From assembly GCA_963969595.1 (NCBI GenBank), contig OZ018414.1, forward strand, positions 19,389,660 through 19,453,659: a stretch of 64,000 bases of DNA, given 5' to 3'. This stretch comes from Neckera pumila (lineage: Eukaryota; Streptophyta; Bryopsida; Hypnales; Neckeraceae). The stretch's first letter is position 1. The number at the start of each line of letters is the position of its first letter. Positions 37,313 to 49,300 of this stretch are shown here, piece by piece. The notes under the pieces were generated by a model. The model was not told where the DNA came from. It made no database searches and worked only from the letters and a program-made list of their open reading frames with translations. The translations under genes and the position numbers were made by a program.

Positions 37313-38676
37313 TCAAGTTGATTGCGTTAATGAGGACTGAGACCCACATCTGATTTCCTCTTGGATGCGAGCAATCTCCAGATCCAACTGATGGAAATAG
37401 ATATTTCCTAACATGGGAGACAAAACGCTTCCCTCAGGCATTTCCTCCTCAGTGCAAGTGTCAATCCATATAGTACCAAGTTTAAACATCTGCCTCAACG
37501 CATCTAAAAAAGCTTCGTCTTCTATTTGCTCCCCTAAGATTTTCAACAGCCGCTTCTGCACACTAGCGTGATCTGTTATGCGAACATCAAACTGTAGAAA
37601 CCAAGAAATTCCTCTCCACCCATACTTGACAGACTTGAGAGCTGAGTGAACATTTGCACCTGGTCTAGAATTGGAAGAAAATAAGGGTTCATAGATTCTG
37701 TCTAATACACCTCTGATAGCCTCTTGAATGACTTGATCCTTTGGCAGGACACAAACCCACTCTCTCGACTCGCCACGTCCCCGCCTTGCAATTGCAAGTC
37801 GTTGCAAGTGTTTAAATGGATACGAACCAGTCCGTAATTGATGGGCAGCTTCTTTGAACCAATTCCAGTCCATTTCTCGTGAACGCAATGATCTGTTCTC
37901 CTTGGGAATGTGGGAGATTTCGAGTTCGTTACTGGCTAGAGTCCAATTCCTACGCCTTTCGTTTAATCTTTCATGAGCTGCTGCAAGTACTTGGGGATCC
38001 CCAAGTACGGTGACGACATTGTCAAATTTGCCTTTACTATTTCGCTTCAATCTCCACAGTATACCCTCCTCTAACTGCACAGAGTCATCAGACAACTCCT
38101 CCCCTGACTCAATTTCGTTGCAAATCAGGCTCCCTTGATCGTAACGCGATTTCATGTAATAATCCGGATCTTTCTCAGTCTGCAAACCACTTTGCCTGTG
38201 TTCTTCACCTGTTGCAGACATACTTACGAGCCGAACTCCTTGTGACTGTATACTTGGGAACACTCTGCTGCTCGCACACCGGAGTACTCCATTCTGAAGA
38301 TCAACAATGACCTCGATATCAAAGTACTAACATAATGAATGCGAGAGGGAGATTTGTTCACAGAACGTTATTCCATATATATATTGTTGACATTGCAGAG
38401 CATCACCATTCAGTCTTCGAGATTAACTACATTCAATTGAACCGCATCCAAAGGTTAAAGAATTCAAACCTGCGGACTAAGATCAGATCCAGAGTAAACG
38501 GCTCCAGCGGTTAAACACTTGGTAATAAGTGGCTGCTGCTCATGAAGGCTTGTCCAATTTCGACTAAAACCTGCAACGTCCTCCAAGGATTTAGACGGGA
38601 CAGCACCACTGTAACCTAATAGAGCGCGAGCGAGAGAGGATTCCTGGCGGCCCCTCCGCGCTGCCAGTCCCAGCAT
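37313..38676 (-). CDS. Group II intron maturase/reverse-transcriptase-like protein, truncated, 2 exons
   Basis: Resembles plant nuclear-encoded maturases (nMAT), which help splice mitochondrial group II introns. Exon 1 is 38676-38470, exon 2 is 38293-37313, joined in phase 0 by a GT-AG intron; the product is 395 residues. The first 69 residues are rich in Arg, Ser, Ala and Leu with few acids (MLGLAARRGRQESSLARALL), typical of a mitochondrial presequence. Exon 2 carries the early RT blocks: LQRLAIARRGRGESREWVCV, KDQVIQEAIRGVLDRIYEPLF, FLQFDV (position of the first catalytic Asp) and EGSVLSPMLGNIYFHQLDLE (RT block 4). The frame then ends. The YxDD block, thumb and maturase domain X are missing, and the DNA beyond is AT-rich with no sign of them. 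Family members are about 700-800 residues. It is therefore a 3'-truncated gene, a pseudogene, or a gene whose later exons I cannot find. Confidence 0.7.
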
Positions 38677-39149
38677 CGCTGATCCGCTGGCTCGAGCCCA
38701 ACCCTAAATCCAGGAGGTCCACCACACAGTCAGATGCGTACAAAATCTAAAATCTTTCACAAGTCATGGACTTGCATAAACTTCAATAAGCCACCTTTGA
38801 ACAAAACATCATCCCTAATATCATTTCAGGCACACAGTATTAAAACATTCTACAGGAAAGATTGGTCCTCAGTACTAACAGCATATGAACGAGAGACGAA
38901 TGCATACCACTTCAATCGCAGTGTTCAGTCAAAGCTCTCAGATCGTGGAATATACGCCATTCTTTATCACACAGTGACCACAGTGACAAAACCGAATTGC
39001 AGGAAATAGCAAACCCCATGATTACACTCGTCACTCTCTCGTTACCCCAATGCTACCCTAAAACGAGATCTCTACCCTAAAACCGTCGTATACAAGAAGA
39101 CTGCCACACAAATGAAGCTCCGACCTCTAACCAGTTATGAGAGTGGACT

Positions 39150-39263
39150 GCGATTGCAAGGCGGGGACGTGGCGAGTCGAGAGAGTGGGTTTGTGTCCGG
39201 CCCAAGGATCAGGCCATTGAAGACGCTATTGGAGCTGTATTAGAGAGAATCTATGAGCCGCTG
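39150..39263 (+). pseudogene. Inverted fragment of the maturase-like RT gene
   Basis: One plus-strand frame encodes AIARRGRGESREWVCV, then PKDQAIEDAIGAVLERIYEPL. It matches the minus-strand gene at 37.7-37.8 kb with about nine substitutions over 38 residues. It is in the opposite orientation, about 1.4 kb away, with no start codon. At its 3' edge it runs straight into a copy of the sequence that lies just upstream of the maturase start codon (GCTGGCACGAGCCCCACCCT here, compare 38688-38708). This is a rearranged gene scrap. Confidence 0.75.
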
Positions 39264-39288
39264 GCACGAGCCCCACCCTAAAGACTTT

Positions 39289-39629
39289 CAATATGGAAAA
39301 GCAACAATGCGACACTGCCTCTGGCAGAGGAGGAGCATGAACTGCAAGACAAGATTATAGTTCAAAACCTATTTTACAGAATGGAAGTGAATGTAGGTGA
39401 AGTGCGTGCTCAATTAGGCTCCTGCTTCCATGCTCGGTACCTCCGTTTGATCCCTACAAAACCCGCCTCTCAGCAACGACGCAAAGTATTCAGCGCACAC
39501 AAATTCGACCACTCAGAAGACTTTTCCAAGCCCAGATTGATGGTCCTGCAAAGCCCGATCATTCCTCAGCTTCTGCGACACCTGCTTGAATCAAATCTAA
39601 AAGTCTTCGAGAAGAATCAAAACCCCTAA
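39289..39629 (+). pseudogene. Unrecognised open frame beside the RT fragment
   Basis: One frame is open for about 113 codons from near 39289 (RLSIWKSNNATLPLAEEEHE...) through METs at 39381 to a stop at 39629 (...VFEKNQNP). GC and codon use are gene-like compared with the AT-rich surroundings. I do not recognise the protein. Its position right after the maturase fragment suggests it could be part of the same gene remnant, but that is only inference. Confidence 0.3.
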
Positions 39630-40226
39630 TCAAACCCTAAACCCCAAACCCCAACTAAAATTTAGCATCGTCTTTCATCAAATGGTAACAAGCAGAGCAG
39701 ACTGAGAAATTTCTAAACCCAAAATGGAGCAGGAGATAATAACAGATTTCGCATCATCGCCAAAAACTAATGCACACGACATTAGCTTTTTTACAAAAGC
39801 CCTATCAAATATTCAAACCCCATACCTTGAAATCAAAAACGTCGGGTTGCGTCTGTCAACTGAGCTTAAACTTCCCGGTACCTCAGTCAGTTTCGTGAAT
39901 TTCAGTTTCTTTTCAATCTACAAATGCGGGACTCTCCGAATAAGGTAGAGACACCGTCAAAAGCAACACTAGGCCCTCGCACATGAGGCGAACAGGGCGT
40001 GCGACGTCACAGGTGAAACACGCTCACCCGGCCAGGCAAGGTGAAACCCCCGAGGAGGGTTATGAAAACACACATGCTCGCCAGAGTTTGGTTTTTGAAG
40101 GGTCCAGGCCTCCAGGGAGTTTTCGGGAGAGCTTTAGGGTTCGTTTTTTTTTTTACTTGTTTATGATTTTTTCATTGTTTTCAAGTTGGGACTTGGGAGT
40201 GCTTGAATGGGTTGTGGACAATTTAA

Positions 40227-40954
40227 CCCTGGAGCGCCGTGGACACCATTCCGTGGCATTCCGCTGACAATATTGTTGAGCTAAGAAGAGTTCAAAAGCA
40301 TTTTTTCATCCTTGTTGACGTTTCACATTGGGTTATGAAGAGTATCCAATTGAGTTTGTACTCTTTCCAATTTTTGTCTTCATGGAAATGAGAAGCTATT
40401 AAAAAAAATGGATCACAATATATGCTATTTTAGAGTATTTTGGGAAGTTGTTGCTCCTTGCTTTAAATCTGAAATTTCTCCACAAAAATGATATTTTTTG
40501 AGTTTGAGTCAAACTAACAAAATGAAGGTCATCTACTCTGGTTTTAGCTCCAATTTGAATTTTGAAAAAATTCCTAATATTGCATATTTTATTGCAGTTT
40601 GAACATTGGGTGTATTTTCAATGTCTATTATTTTCTAATTATAGAATGACATGGAAATTGAATTTACACCATGATGTTTGTCATTGTGATATACACTTAT
40701 GGTGAAATTTTCAGATCTTTTGAAATATCTTTTTACTTAATATGATTTTTCTTCACTTATTCTTAAAAAATTCTTAAAAAAATTAATTTGCTATAAAAAA
40801 ATCTAAATTTTTTTTGAAGTAAAGAAGACATCTACTTTCATCTTTGAAAAATAAATATAAATTTTTTTAAACATATCTAGTTGCAAAATGGTAGCAAATT
40901 GAGTGATGGATACTGAGGTTTGAAATCAATGGTCATGGGTCCGTCATTTAGGGG
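40227..40954. mobile_element. TTAA element of size class C, 728 bp, reverse orientation
   Basis: TTAA at 40223-40226 and 40955-40958; ends CCCTGGAGCGCC and (inward) CCCCTAAATGACGG. It is a nearly full-length inverted copy of the element at 34760-35475, including the GC-rich palindromic end and GTCATTTAGGGG end. Confidence 0.85.
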
Positions 40955-41219
40955 TTAAAAGATGCAGGGGTGACCCTAGAAATCATCCTTTTTCATTACC
41001 GTGTGACATCATCTATATTAAAAAAATCCAAAAGATTTCCCCTTTCCACACAAAATTCCAAGAATGAATAATTGTTGTTCTGTCCTAGACCAAAGGATTC
41101 TCTTTCATTCATCGACCAGAAAATGGCCGCGGCAACGTTTATGGGTTAATTATTATTTTTTGTTTTTAGGTTGGGAGTCATATTTTAAAATTAGTTTTTT
41201 TTGTTTCTATTAATGATGA

Positions 41220-42147
41220 CCCTAAAGGACCAAACGACGTTTTTTGGCAACATAGCAATTTTGGACAGCTCACTATGAACGGAAATTTTAATTTTTTTCT
41301 TTGGAAATTTCACACAACGTGTGCTCAAGCAGTCGCTTTAAGGCCCAACAATTTTCAAAACCTTTGACTACATGGTTTAAAAGCTATTGGATGATATGTC
41401 ATGTTTAATGGTCGGTGGGCAACTCATAAAATTTCTAAAAAATCACTTTTAAAAAAAATTAAAAACTTGAAATTGGTTTCTTAGATTAATATATACGTGT
41501 AAAGCTTTGAATCATTCCATATTGATTTATAAGTTGAAAATTAGGAGGTGTTCTAGTTTGTAGGCAGTTATAGATTCCCTACTCTAAAATAAACTTTGAA
41601 GTCCTTTATTTAACTCAATTTTTAGTTTTTTTTGAAAAAAATAAAAGCATATGATATAGATTGTTTATTACAACATTACAACCATTGGAATTGATATTTT
41701 TTAATTCCATAATTAAACTCTTAACAATTAAAAATTTTGAATCATTCTCTACTTCTTTCTACAACCTATTTTATTCCTATATGTTGAACAATTCCAAGTG
41801 ATTTGAAATTTTTTAAGTATGCAGCCAACTTGTTTTGTAGAATGTATCCAATGAGTAACCACCATTTTGGACATTTTTTCCTCTAAATGTGACATTGTGA
41901 AGTGCAACTGCCCAATTTTTTTGCAGTGCCAAAAAATGTTTTTTTGTCAATTCAAATGCTAATATATCTTTCAATCTACAAAGTGGAAAATTCTGAAATT
42001 TCTTCTACATATTCTTAAAAAAGCTCACTACAAGATCTTATGGTTATATGTGCCAAAAAATGTCTTTTTTCTAATATTTGGTACTTGTATTAGAAATGGC
42101 AAATTTGGAGTGTTTTTGGTGAAAACATAGTCTCTAACCTTTAGGAG
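41220..42147. mobile_element. Class A TTAA element, about 928 bp, reverse orientation
   Basis: The left end reads CCCTAAAGGACC, with a degenerate TTAA a few bases out (41210-41213). The right end reads CCTTTAGGAG followed by TTAA at 42148-42151. Its right-hand 250 bp are the reverse complement of the left end of the 43.1 kb copy (GCCATTTCTAATAC, ACCATAAGATCTTG). Confidence 0.75.
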
Positions 42148-42469
42148 TTAAATTTTTAATTCTAACTGTAATTAATGATTTTTAAAACAATTTGGAGGAC
42201 TTTTTAAGGTAAATATGGAGCCCACTATTTCTGTTCAACTTGTGCTTATGTAGATGATATTTTGTATACTTCCTATAAAAATGATAGAGAACTCCTTCAC
42301 GTCAAAATCAAAGGTTTGGGCCGTTTTGAATTTAGATATTAGAAAGTCAATGAGCTTTCATTTTCCATCGATGTTATTATTGCTTGCTTTACGTAAGAAA
42401 TCCTACCATGTTTGCCTCTTTTGAGTAGAGCCTAGGCAATCAACACATTGGAACTATGTAGAAAGGATA

Positions 42470-44428
42470 GTGTGGAGATCAACGGATGCAATGCACTACA
42501 ACAAACATATTCAATTCTATAGGATGAATGCTGATGCATATGATAACATGCTCATCTTGTTAGCTCCTTTCTTACAAAGTAGGTGTGTAAATCAAGTGAG
42601 GCCACAAATGAAAATCGATAAAATACTATCATGTGTTCTTCATAGGTTTGCACATGGTCATAGTGCCCAACACATGACAGATCATTTCAAAGTTGGAGCT
42701 TCAACCATTAGAAAGTATGTGGATATTGTTATTGACATATTTACTGATGAAAAAAAATTGTTTGGCCACTGCATTTCTACTCCTAGTGGAAACCCCCTTC
42801 ATAGCATTATCTTTGATTTTGAGGACTTACGGGTTTACCTAACATATGTGGATCAATAGGTGGTGCATATCTCGTTATCAGAGAGTCCAAATAAGAGAGT
42901 CCCATTAGATGCTTTTGACTTTAACAATAGGAAAAAATTCAATTCCATTGTTTTGCAAGGAATTTGTGATTCATAGAAGATTTTCTGGAATGTATGTGCT
43001 TGTCAACTTGGAAAAGTGCATGATGGCGGGCAATTCAAAGTATCCAGCTTGTACAAAAGTTTAAGAAGACGATATATTTTGCAAGAACTAGTGATTGTGG
43101 TTGGAGACGTCCAATGCACTCCTTACTTAACCCCTAAATGACCAAGGTAATTTTTCTATCAAGAAACACTCAAAACTGTCATTTCTATTGCAAAGAGAAA
43201 AGAGTGTTAAAAATTGATTTTTCTTGCATATCCAACCATAAGATCTTATATTTGACTAGTACACAAATATGTGGAAGAAATTTCAGAAACTTTGACCATG
43301 TAGATTGCAAGATATATGCATTTAAAGTGAAGAAAACAAGTTTTTTTGCACCTTGCTTGACTAAATTTTTTGGCTTTGAGTCTTTTTTATTCAATTTTTT
43401 TGCACTATAGACTTTGATTTTCTACTTATTTATGTTAAGTATTTGAGTCGAGAATCTAACAAAAAAATTTAGGATAAAAAACACTAAATTATCACTCATA
43501 AAAAATTTGTTAAGTAAAGGTGGTTTCAAGATTGAACAAAAAACTAAATTGTTAATAGCTTTTAGATAGAACTGAATCACAATAATCCCAATGGTGAGAT
43601 TTTTCTAGCAAGAAAATACAACCTTTTCTAACAATTTTTTTTGAAAAATTCTAAAAATTGCATTAAAAAACAAATTCTACAAGTTATTTTTTCAAGAAGT
43701 TGCTTAGATTGCCCAAAAAACTAAGATTGTCCATAACTTTCTCATTATTAGTCCAAATTGAATGAAACAAAGCTTCACATGTAGAAAAAAATATAATATT
43801 TGAGAAAAAAAATTTGAAAAAAAATTATTTTGACTTTTTGTGATTTTTTTTTGGTTGCCCGCCGAACTCCAATTTTGCTTATTGTGCCATAACTTTTGCT
43901 CCCGGGCATCAATTAAAACAAAAATTATATATTCACAAAGCTCTTGCAAAAATATACAACTTCAAAAAATCCCAAAAAACATTACCAAAAATTGAAGTAG
44001 TAGGAACCTGCCTAGACCCGAATTGTCCCCCAAAGGGACAAACAGTCCTTTAGGGGTTAATAGGAGATGCTACCTACCCCATTTGCACCTACCTGATGAA
44101 GAATTGGAAGGCACTTAATTATGATTCAGGAAAGAAGAGGTTTGACAACTCTATGAATTTTGGAAGAATTGTGATTGAACAAGCATTTGGCACGTTGAAG
44201 AATCGAAGGAGAATCTTGCAGAGTTTTAATTCTAGGGTTGACAAAGCTGCTAAAGTCACAATAGCTTGTTGTTGGTTACACAACTACTGTAAGATGATGA
44301 AGCAGCCAAAGTCTGGTGTACCTTGGCCACAAATGAGAATGGATCTACATGTTGGATTTGGAAATGGAAGATTACCTGTCCATAGGGAGGAAGAACAATC
44401 AAAACGTCAAGGAGAAATTCTTAGATAA
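42470..44428 (+). pseudogene. PIF/Harbinger (HARBI1-type) transposase, broken
   Basis: DDE-type transposase of the PIF/Harbinger class. The N-terminal helix-turn-helix region is at 42470-42840 (YRMNADAYDNMLILLAPFL; HFKVGASTIRKYVDIV). After a frameshift near 42835, GLPNICGSIGGAYL follows, where the family has an Asp after the Ile: the first catalytic residue is Gly here. Then NSIVLQGICDS meets a TAG stop, followed by VVVGDVQCTPYL. A 926-bp TTAA element interrupts the frame. Coding resumes at 44058 with IGDATYP, then GRIVIEQAFGTLKNRRRIL (the third acidic residue) and ends at 44428. Decay is advanced: one frameshift, at least one stop, a lost catalytic Asp and an insertion. A Myb-like partner lies at 45.6-46.4 kb on the other strand. 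Confidence 0.88.
43131..44056. mobile_element. TTAA-flanked non-autonomous element, 926 bp (size class A)
   Basis: Bounded by TTAA at 43127-43130 and 44057-44060. Ends are CCCCTAAATGACC (left) and, read inward from the right, CCCCTAAAGGACTG. No coding capacity. It sits inside the Harbinger transposase: TAC-TTA...ATA-GGA closes to TACTTAATAGGA, restoring CTPYLIGDATYP. It shares internal blocks with the 52.2, 41.2, 59.1 and 3.9 kb copies (ACCATAAGATCTT; TAGATTGCAAGATAT). Confidence 0.88.
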
Positions 44429-45568
44429 AAATTGTTCAGGCAATGAGTTTTAGAAAACCCATTGGATGAATGACAATGTTTTTTCTGTAAGTCTTATAGG
44501 ACATTTCATGTCCAATTTTGTAGAAACATTTTTTTCAATTTCAAAGTGTGGAATCAAAATGGACGTGTATATGTACATGTGATGAAATAAAGAAAAGAGT
44601 CTTTTATTCAATGTATTGGAATTCAAAACTAATCAAATCAAATTCAAATCAAATCAAACCAAATTCCATACACAATTGGAAACAAAATTCCAATGCCTAA
44701 AATTCCTAGAAATAGATTGCACATGATAGCACCCGGGTCAAATCACACTCAAAGGTACCATTGGGATTACTTTGCTAGGATAGGACTTGAGTCCTTTTTT
44801 GAACTTTTAAAGCTAAAAATTCCTTTGATGTTGTCATTTTAAACAAAAATTATAGATGAATAGTATTGCAATTGTCCTTTAAAAGTTTAGAGACCAAATT
44901 TTATAGAAAAAATCCTTAGAAAGACATAAATCACCAATTTTAAGGCTAAATTTAGTGTCTTTTTACAATATAGCACTTTAAAAGGATATTTTCATTGAAA
45001 CTTTTTATACTTCTCAGACATACAATTATATAAAAGAACTTCTAGTGATTAAATCTTGAACTAAAAATACTATAATTTTTTAACTAATTAAATGATTATT
45101 CACAAATTATTAATTTCATCGAACATAAAATTTGAACATTCAATTCCAAAAATAGCTTATGTAGTGACCTTAAAGTCAATATTATATACATTTTTTATTC
45201 TAACACAATCATCATTTGGATTATTTTTTATATTGAAAAGGACATTTATAAGTTTTTATCTCTGAATATTATAGAAAATGCAAAAATATTCAAACTGTAG
45301 AACAACAGTCCTTTTTTACTCTATCATATGAATATATATATATACATAATTTTTTGGGATTCAATCACATTATTATTAATCAAAAATTAGAATCCTTTTC
45401 TATAATTGAAAAACCTGACATGTTGACATTTGAACTTCAATTGGAACTATAATAAAGAATCTTTATTTTTTGATAAATAAACCAATATTAGGCTCAACAT
45501 GACTTGAAATATCAGTCAAAAAGGACTAAAATACCTATAATTAATAGATTTGCATTAAAAAATGATAG

Positions 45569-46380
45569 CTAAAAAGAAGTCACATTGCAAATTTGAGTGG
45601 GTTTGACCCCTTTTGTGGTACATTTGAATGTAGAACTACCCGCAAAGTCTTTTTCCTTCAAAGCTTCCATAAACAAAGCTGCCATATGCAATTGATTCTG
45701 CATAATCATCTCTCTACTCTCTCTCTCATCCCTCATCATCATCTCCCTCCCTTCTCTTTCACTATCAATTATCTTTTCTGCTAATCCCAACTTCATCTTC
45801 TCAACCTCCAAAATCCCCTTTGAAAAATTGTTGATGGCTGAAGCAATGGTTTCGTCTCCTGCAGCCAACTTCCTCTTCCTTTATTGAGCACTTTTGTTGA
45901 CATAGCCCTCACAACTAGGTTGGTTGACCGCATGTGTGCAAGGGGACTGCAACGCAGTAGCAACGGGAATAGGAGGAGCTAGAGGATTACCAGGTTTGGG
46001 GTCCTCACCATTGTCACTGAAAACTACATGCTCTTGATGTTGCATTCTCACACCTTGGTCAACACCATAAGGGATACCATGAATCTATACATGAATCGAG
46101 TTGCACCACCATACAAGTCATCGAAAAGTTCGTACCATGGAATCTATGTTGATGGTGGCGCTCCCGTCTCGCTTTACTTCAGCTTCTCCTTTTGATAAAT
46201 GCTCTTCATGGCCCTTCACTTGTCCCTGGCCCCCCATTTGTCCATTGTTTGCTACGTGCGCTAAGGCTCCTCCGGAAATTGGGTGTTGAGTTTCTTGGCA
46301 AATAATTTCCAATTTGATTGCTTGAATGGCTTCTTGTCATACTTCCAATAAAAACTTGCACGTATGTATGAGTGTTCCTA
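45569..46380 (-). pseudogene. Myb/SANT-like accessory protein of a PIF/Harbinger element, broken
   Basis: PIF/Harbinger elements carry a second gene for a Myb/SANT-like DNA-binding protein. On the minus strand, FYWKYDKKPFKQSNWKLFAK (from about 46370) is followed by stops and frameshifts, then PWYELFDDLYGG, GIPYGVDQGVRMQH, AVNQPSCEGYVNKSAQ, and an intact tail AAGDETIASAINNFSKGILE with a charged coiled-coil-like segment (to 45569). It aligns throughout with the plus-strand copy at 51.77-53.4 kb. Its AVNQPSCEG stretch is the unoccupied equivalent of the TTAA insertion site in that copy. Confidence 0.75.
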
Positions 46381-49300
46381 ACTCCACCCTTGAGTCAGAA
46401 AGTGGCACACAAATTCTAGCGGCTTTTAGAATGGAGATTCACTCCTGGATGTGTGGTTCCTAATCAAGTGTACGCCTTCCAAGCAATGGACACTTTTTTG
46501 TTACCTTTAAATTGTATAATTTCAAATAGTCAAATCACCCTATTTGTTAAAGGTTAAAAGATTGCGATTAATCAAACCACGGAAGAAAGCAAAAGCAAAT
46601 TCAAACTAAAGTTGCCTCTAAGTAAGTGGTAGAGTGTAACTCCCTTTTTCCAGAGTGGTGGAGAAAGGTAGACTCTAAAGTTCCTAGTAAAAGTTATTGG
46701 CAAGGGTAACTTCTAAATTATCCTATGACTTCCTCCACAAATTAAAATCAATAAAGAAGTTTAAATAAATTTCAAATTTTAGGGCTTGATTAATTTGACT
46801 ATCAAATTATGAATTCAAACCTAATTTTGACCTAATTAAAAGAACCTCATCCAAAGTAGGTTCCAAACTTCATCCAAGCTTTTACCCTTCAAAAGATTTG
46901 TAACATTTAAAGTAAAGGTAAATCTGAAATTTCTTGAGATTCTTTGGTAGATTTCGACCTAAAAAGATACCTTGTTGATTCATTTTCATGGGAATCCTAA
47001 ATTCTTATTTTATCCTATGGTTAAAGTTTAATTATTTGTAACTTTTTTGTTTTTTGTTTATTTTTTAAGTGTGAGATGTTTTCGGAATCCTCTAAAAATT
47101 ACCTATTTGTTCTAAATTAGAATTAAAATGCTAAGATTCTGACATAAGGACTAAGTTCTAACTTCCTAATTTTAATTTTAAATCAATTCAAGGAAAAACT
47201 AGTAAATGTAAGAACTAACATACCTCAGTCTCAACGGCTTTTATCGTGCCGTCATTGCACATCACAAGCATGATGGTTTTGAAATAATTGTTGTCCTCCA
47301 TCATATGATTTCCCTTTGCCTATTTGGGGAGTAATTGGAAATTAGATCAAATCAAGATTCCTTTGTTCCTACATTTTCTTTGGCTAATTTCCTACAATAA
47401 TTGGTTAGTTTCAAGTGTTTAATTGAATTCCTTTAGACTTAGGAATTAAATTAAGAACTCCGGGGTTTTCTAGTTGGCTCTAAAAGTATTTTTAAAGTTA
47501 AATCAAACTTTAAAGACCTAATTTCCCTTATATTTATAATTTTTCTTATAGGTTTTTCCAAATCAATTCAGAGAAGAAGAGGGTTATTATCAATTATCTA
47601 ATTCAATTACTTCAATTCAATAGTTAGTTTATTCTTTGTTCATTAGTTTATTAGTTCAATTGGGTTATTCTAAGATATATGTTGACTTTTGTTTTTTTTC
47701 TATTTGACTTATTACGCCTAATAAAACAAAACTAAAGCAACATTCAACCACTAATTGTCAATAGAATCAAATTTAGTGATAAAAAATCAAATTCTTGAAT
47801 AATAATAATAGGAATAAAATGCCGTAAATGAATAGGAAAAAGAACAAACTTCAAGAATGATTCTAAAAGGAATAGTGAGATTCTTACCAAGTCATTTTTT
47901 GATGCTCTTTCATTCTCCGGGTTGTTTAAACATCTCCTAATATGCTTTCTTTCTCAATTCTTCTTCATTCTTAGTTTGTTGTTATGCTTTGTTTTTAGAA
48001 AGGCTATGGAGAATGGTAAGGTTGAGCTTCAAGAGAGATAATCCAATTTTTAGGAAAAAAACGGAAGTGGTGTGGTGTGGTGTGGCAAGCAACGGCCTGA
48101 CCTGTGTGAATTTCAATTTTTGTATTGCCAACCACATTTTGGACTCTGGACTCTCCATTGAACTGGACTCTGGACCCCCTTGAACTGGACTCTGGCTCCC
48201 TCGAACTAGACTCTGGACTCCCTCAACTGGACTCTAGACCCTTGAACTGAACTTTGACCACCCCCCTCCAGGTTGACGCCGGTTGACATGGCCTACCGCT
48301 TGGTGCTCCGCCGTTGGTCAGACCCCGGTTGGGACCTCCATACCCGGTGGGCCTCCGATACCAGGTTGGGCCTCCGATACCCGGTTCTGGCTCCTCCTTG
48401 TTTGAATCACCTCCTTCGTTTTGGCTCCTCCTTGTTCTGGTTACCTCCTCGTTCTGGCTCCTCCTTCGTTCTGGCTCTTTTTTGTCCTAGGTCTTTCCCT
48501 TGAATTAGTTAATTCCTCGTTCTAGTTTCTTCCCTTGAACTGGTTTAATTCTAGACTTTTTAAGAGTTAACTAAATGGGCAAAAGGATCTAACGAGGTTA
48601 ATGGCTAAAATAATCCCAACTTGGGATCTTCACTAATTCGTATCTTTTTGGTCTTTCTGGACTTTTATCACATGATCTAAAAACTAAAGGAATACTACAA
48701 CTAAGGCTCTAGTAGTCTTTAATACTTCTATGGATTTTTGTTGGATTTTAGAGATTTCTTTCTAAAGTAACTAAAAGTATGGGAACTGAATCTAAGGGTT
48801 TTTCTAAAAGTATGTAAGAATTCCTAACAACTAACAAGTCAAATTTAACTAATGGATTAAAGGTCAAAGCTTTGCCATGCAGGAGCAACCCCAGGCTAAA
48901 CTTGAAACAAATGATTCTGGTTCTTCACAAAATATTTTAATCTTTAACTAAGGTGCACACGACAGTGCTTAAATTGGAAGTCAAAGATTAAAGTAGGTTA
49001 CAAATTCTTCAATAGTTTAAGCTCTAAATGAGGTACACATGACAGTGTTTAACCAGAATTTGGGAGTTAATCAAGTCAATGCTGTTGCAAATTGCAATTT
49101 GGTTAGTATCTTAACTGATGTATCAACCTCTTGGAGGACCAAACCTCCCAGTGTGAATTTTTAATGTGGTTTGTTGGTTTTAAAGGGTACCCCGCGTCTT
49201 TTAACCAAGCCCTCCACTAAAAGGAATTGAATTGAAAGCAAAAGATGGCCGTATCTTGGCCTCGATAGATAATCCCGACAAAGTATCGGTGAGCAAAATC

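Noticed and set aside
39634..39660. Telomere-like AAACCCTAAACCCC run
   Set aside because: Only two or three imperfect units; too short for an interstitial telomere and not at a chromosome end.
34760..40954. The two inverted class C copies as the terminal repeats of one large transposon
   Set aside because: Each copy has its own TTAA on both sides and its own asymmetric ends, so they are separate insertions.
43131..44056. The 926-bp insertion treated as an intron of the transposase
   Set aside because: No GT-AG borders at the frame junction; TTAA repeats and a 924-bp relative elsewhere show it is a mobile element.
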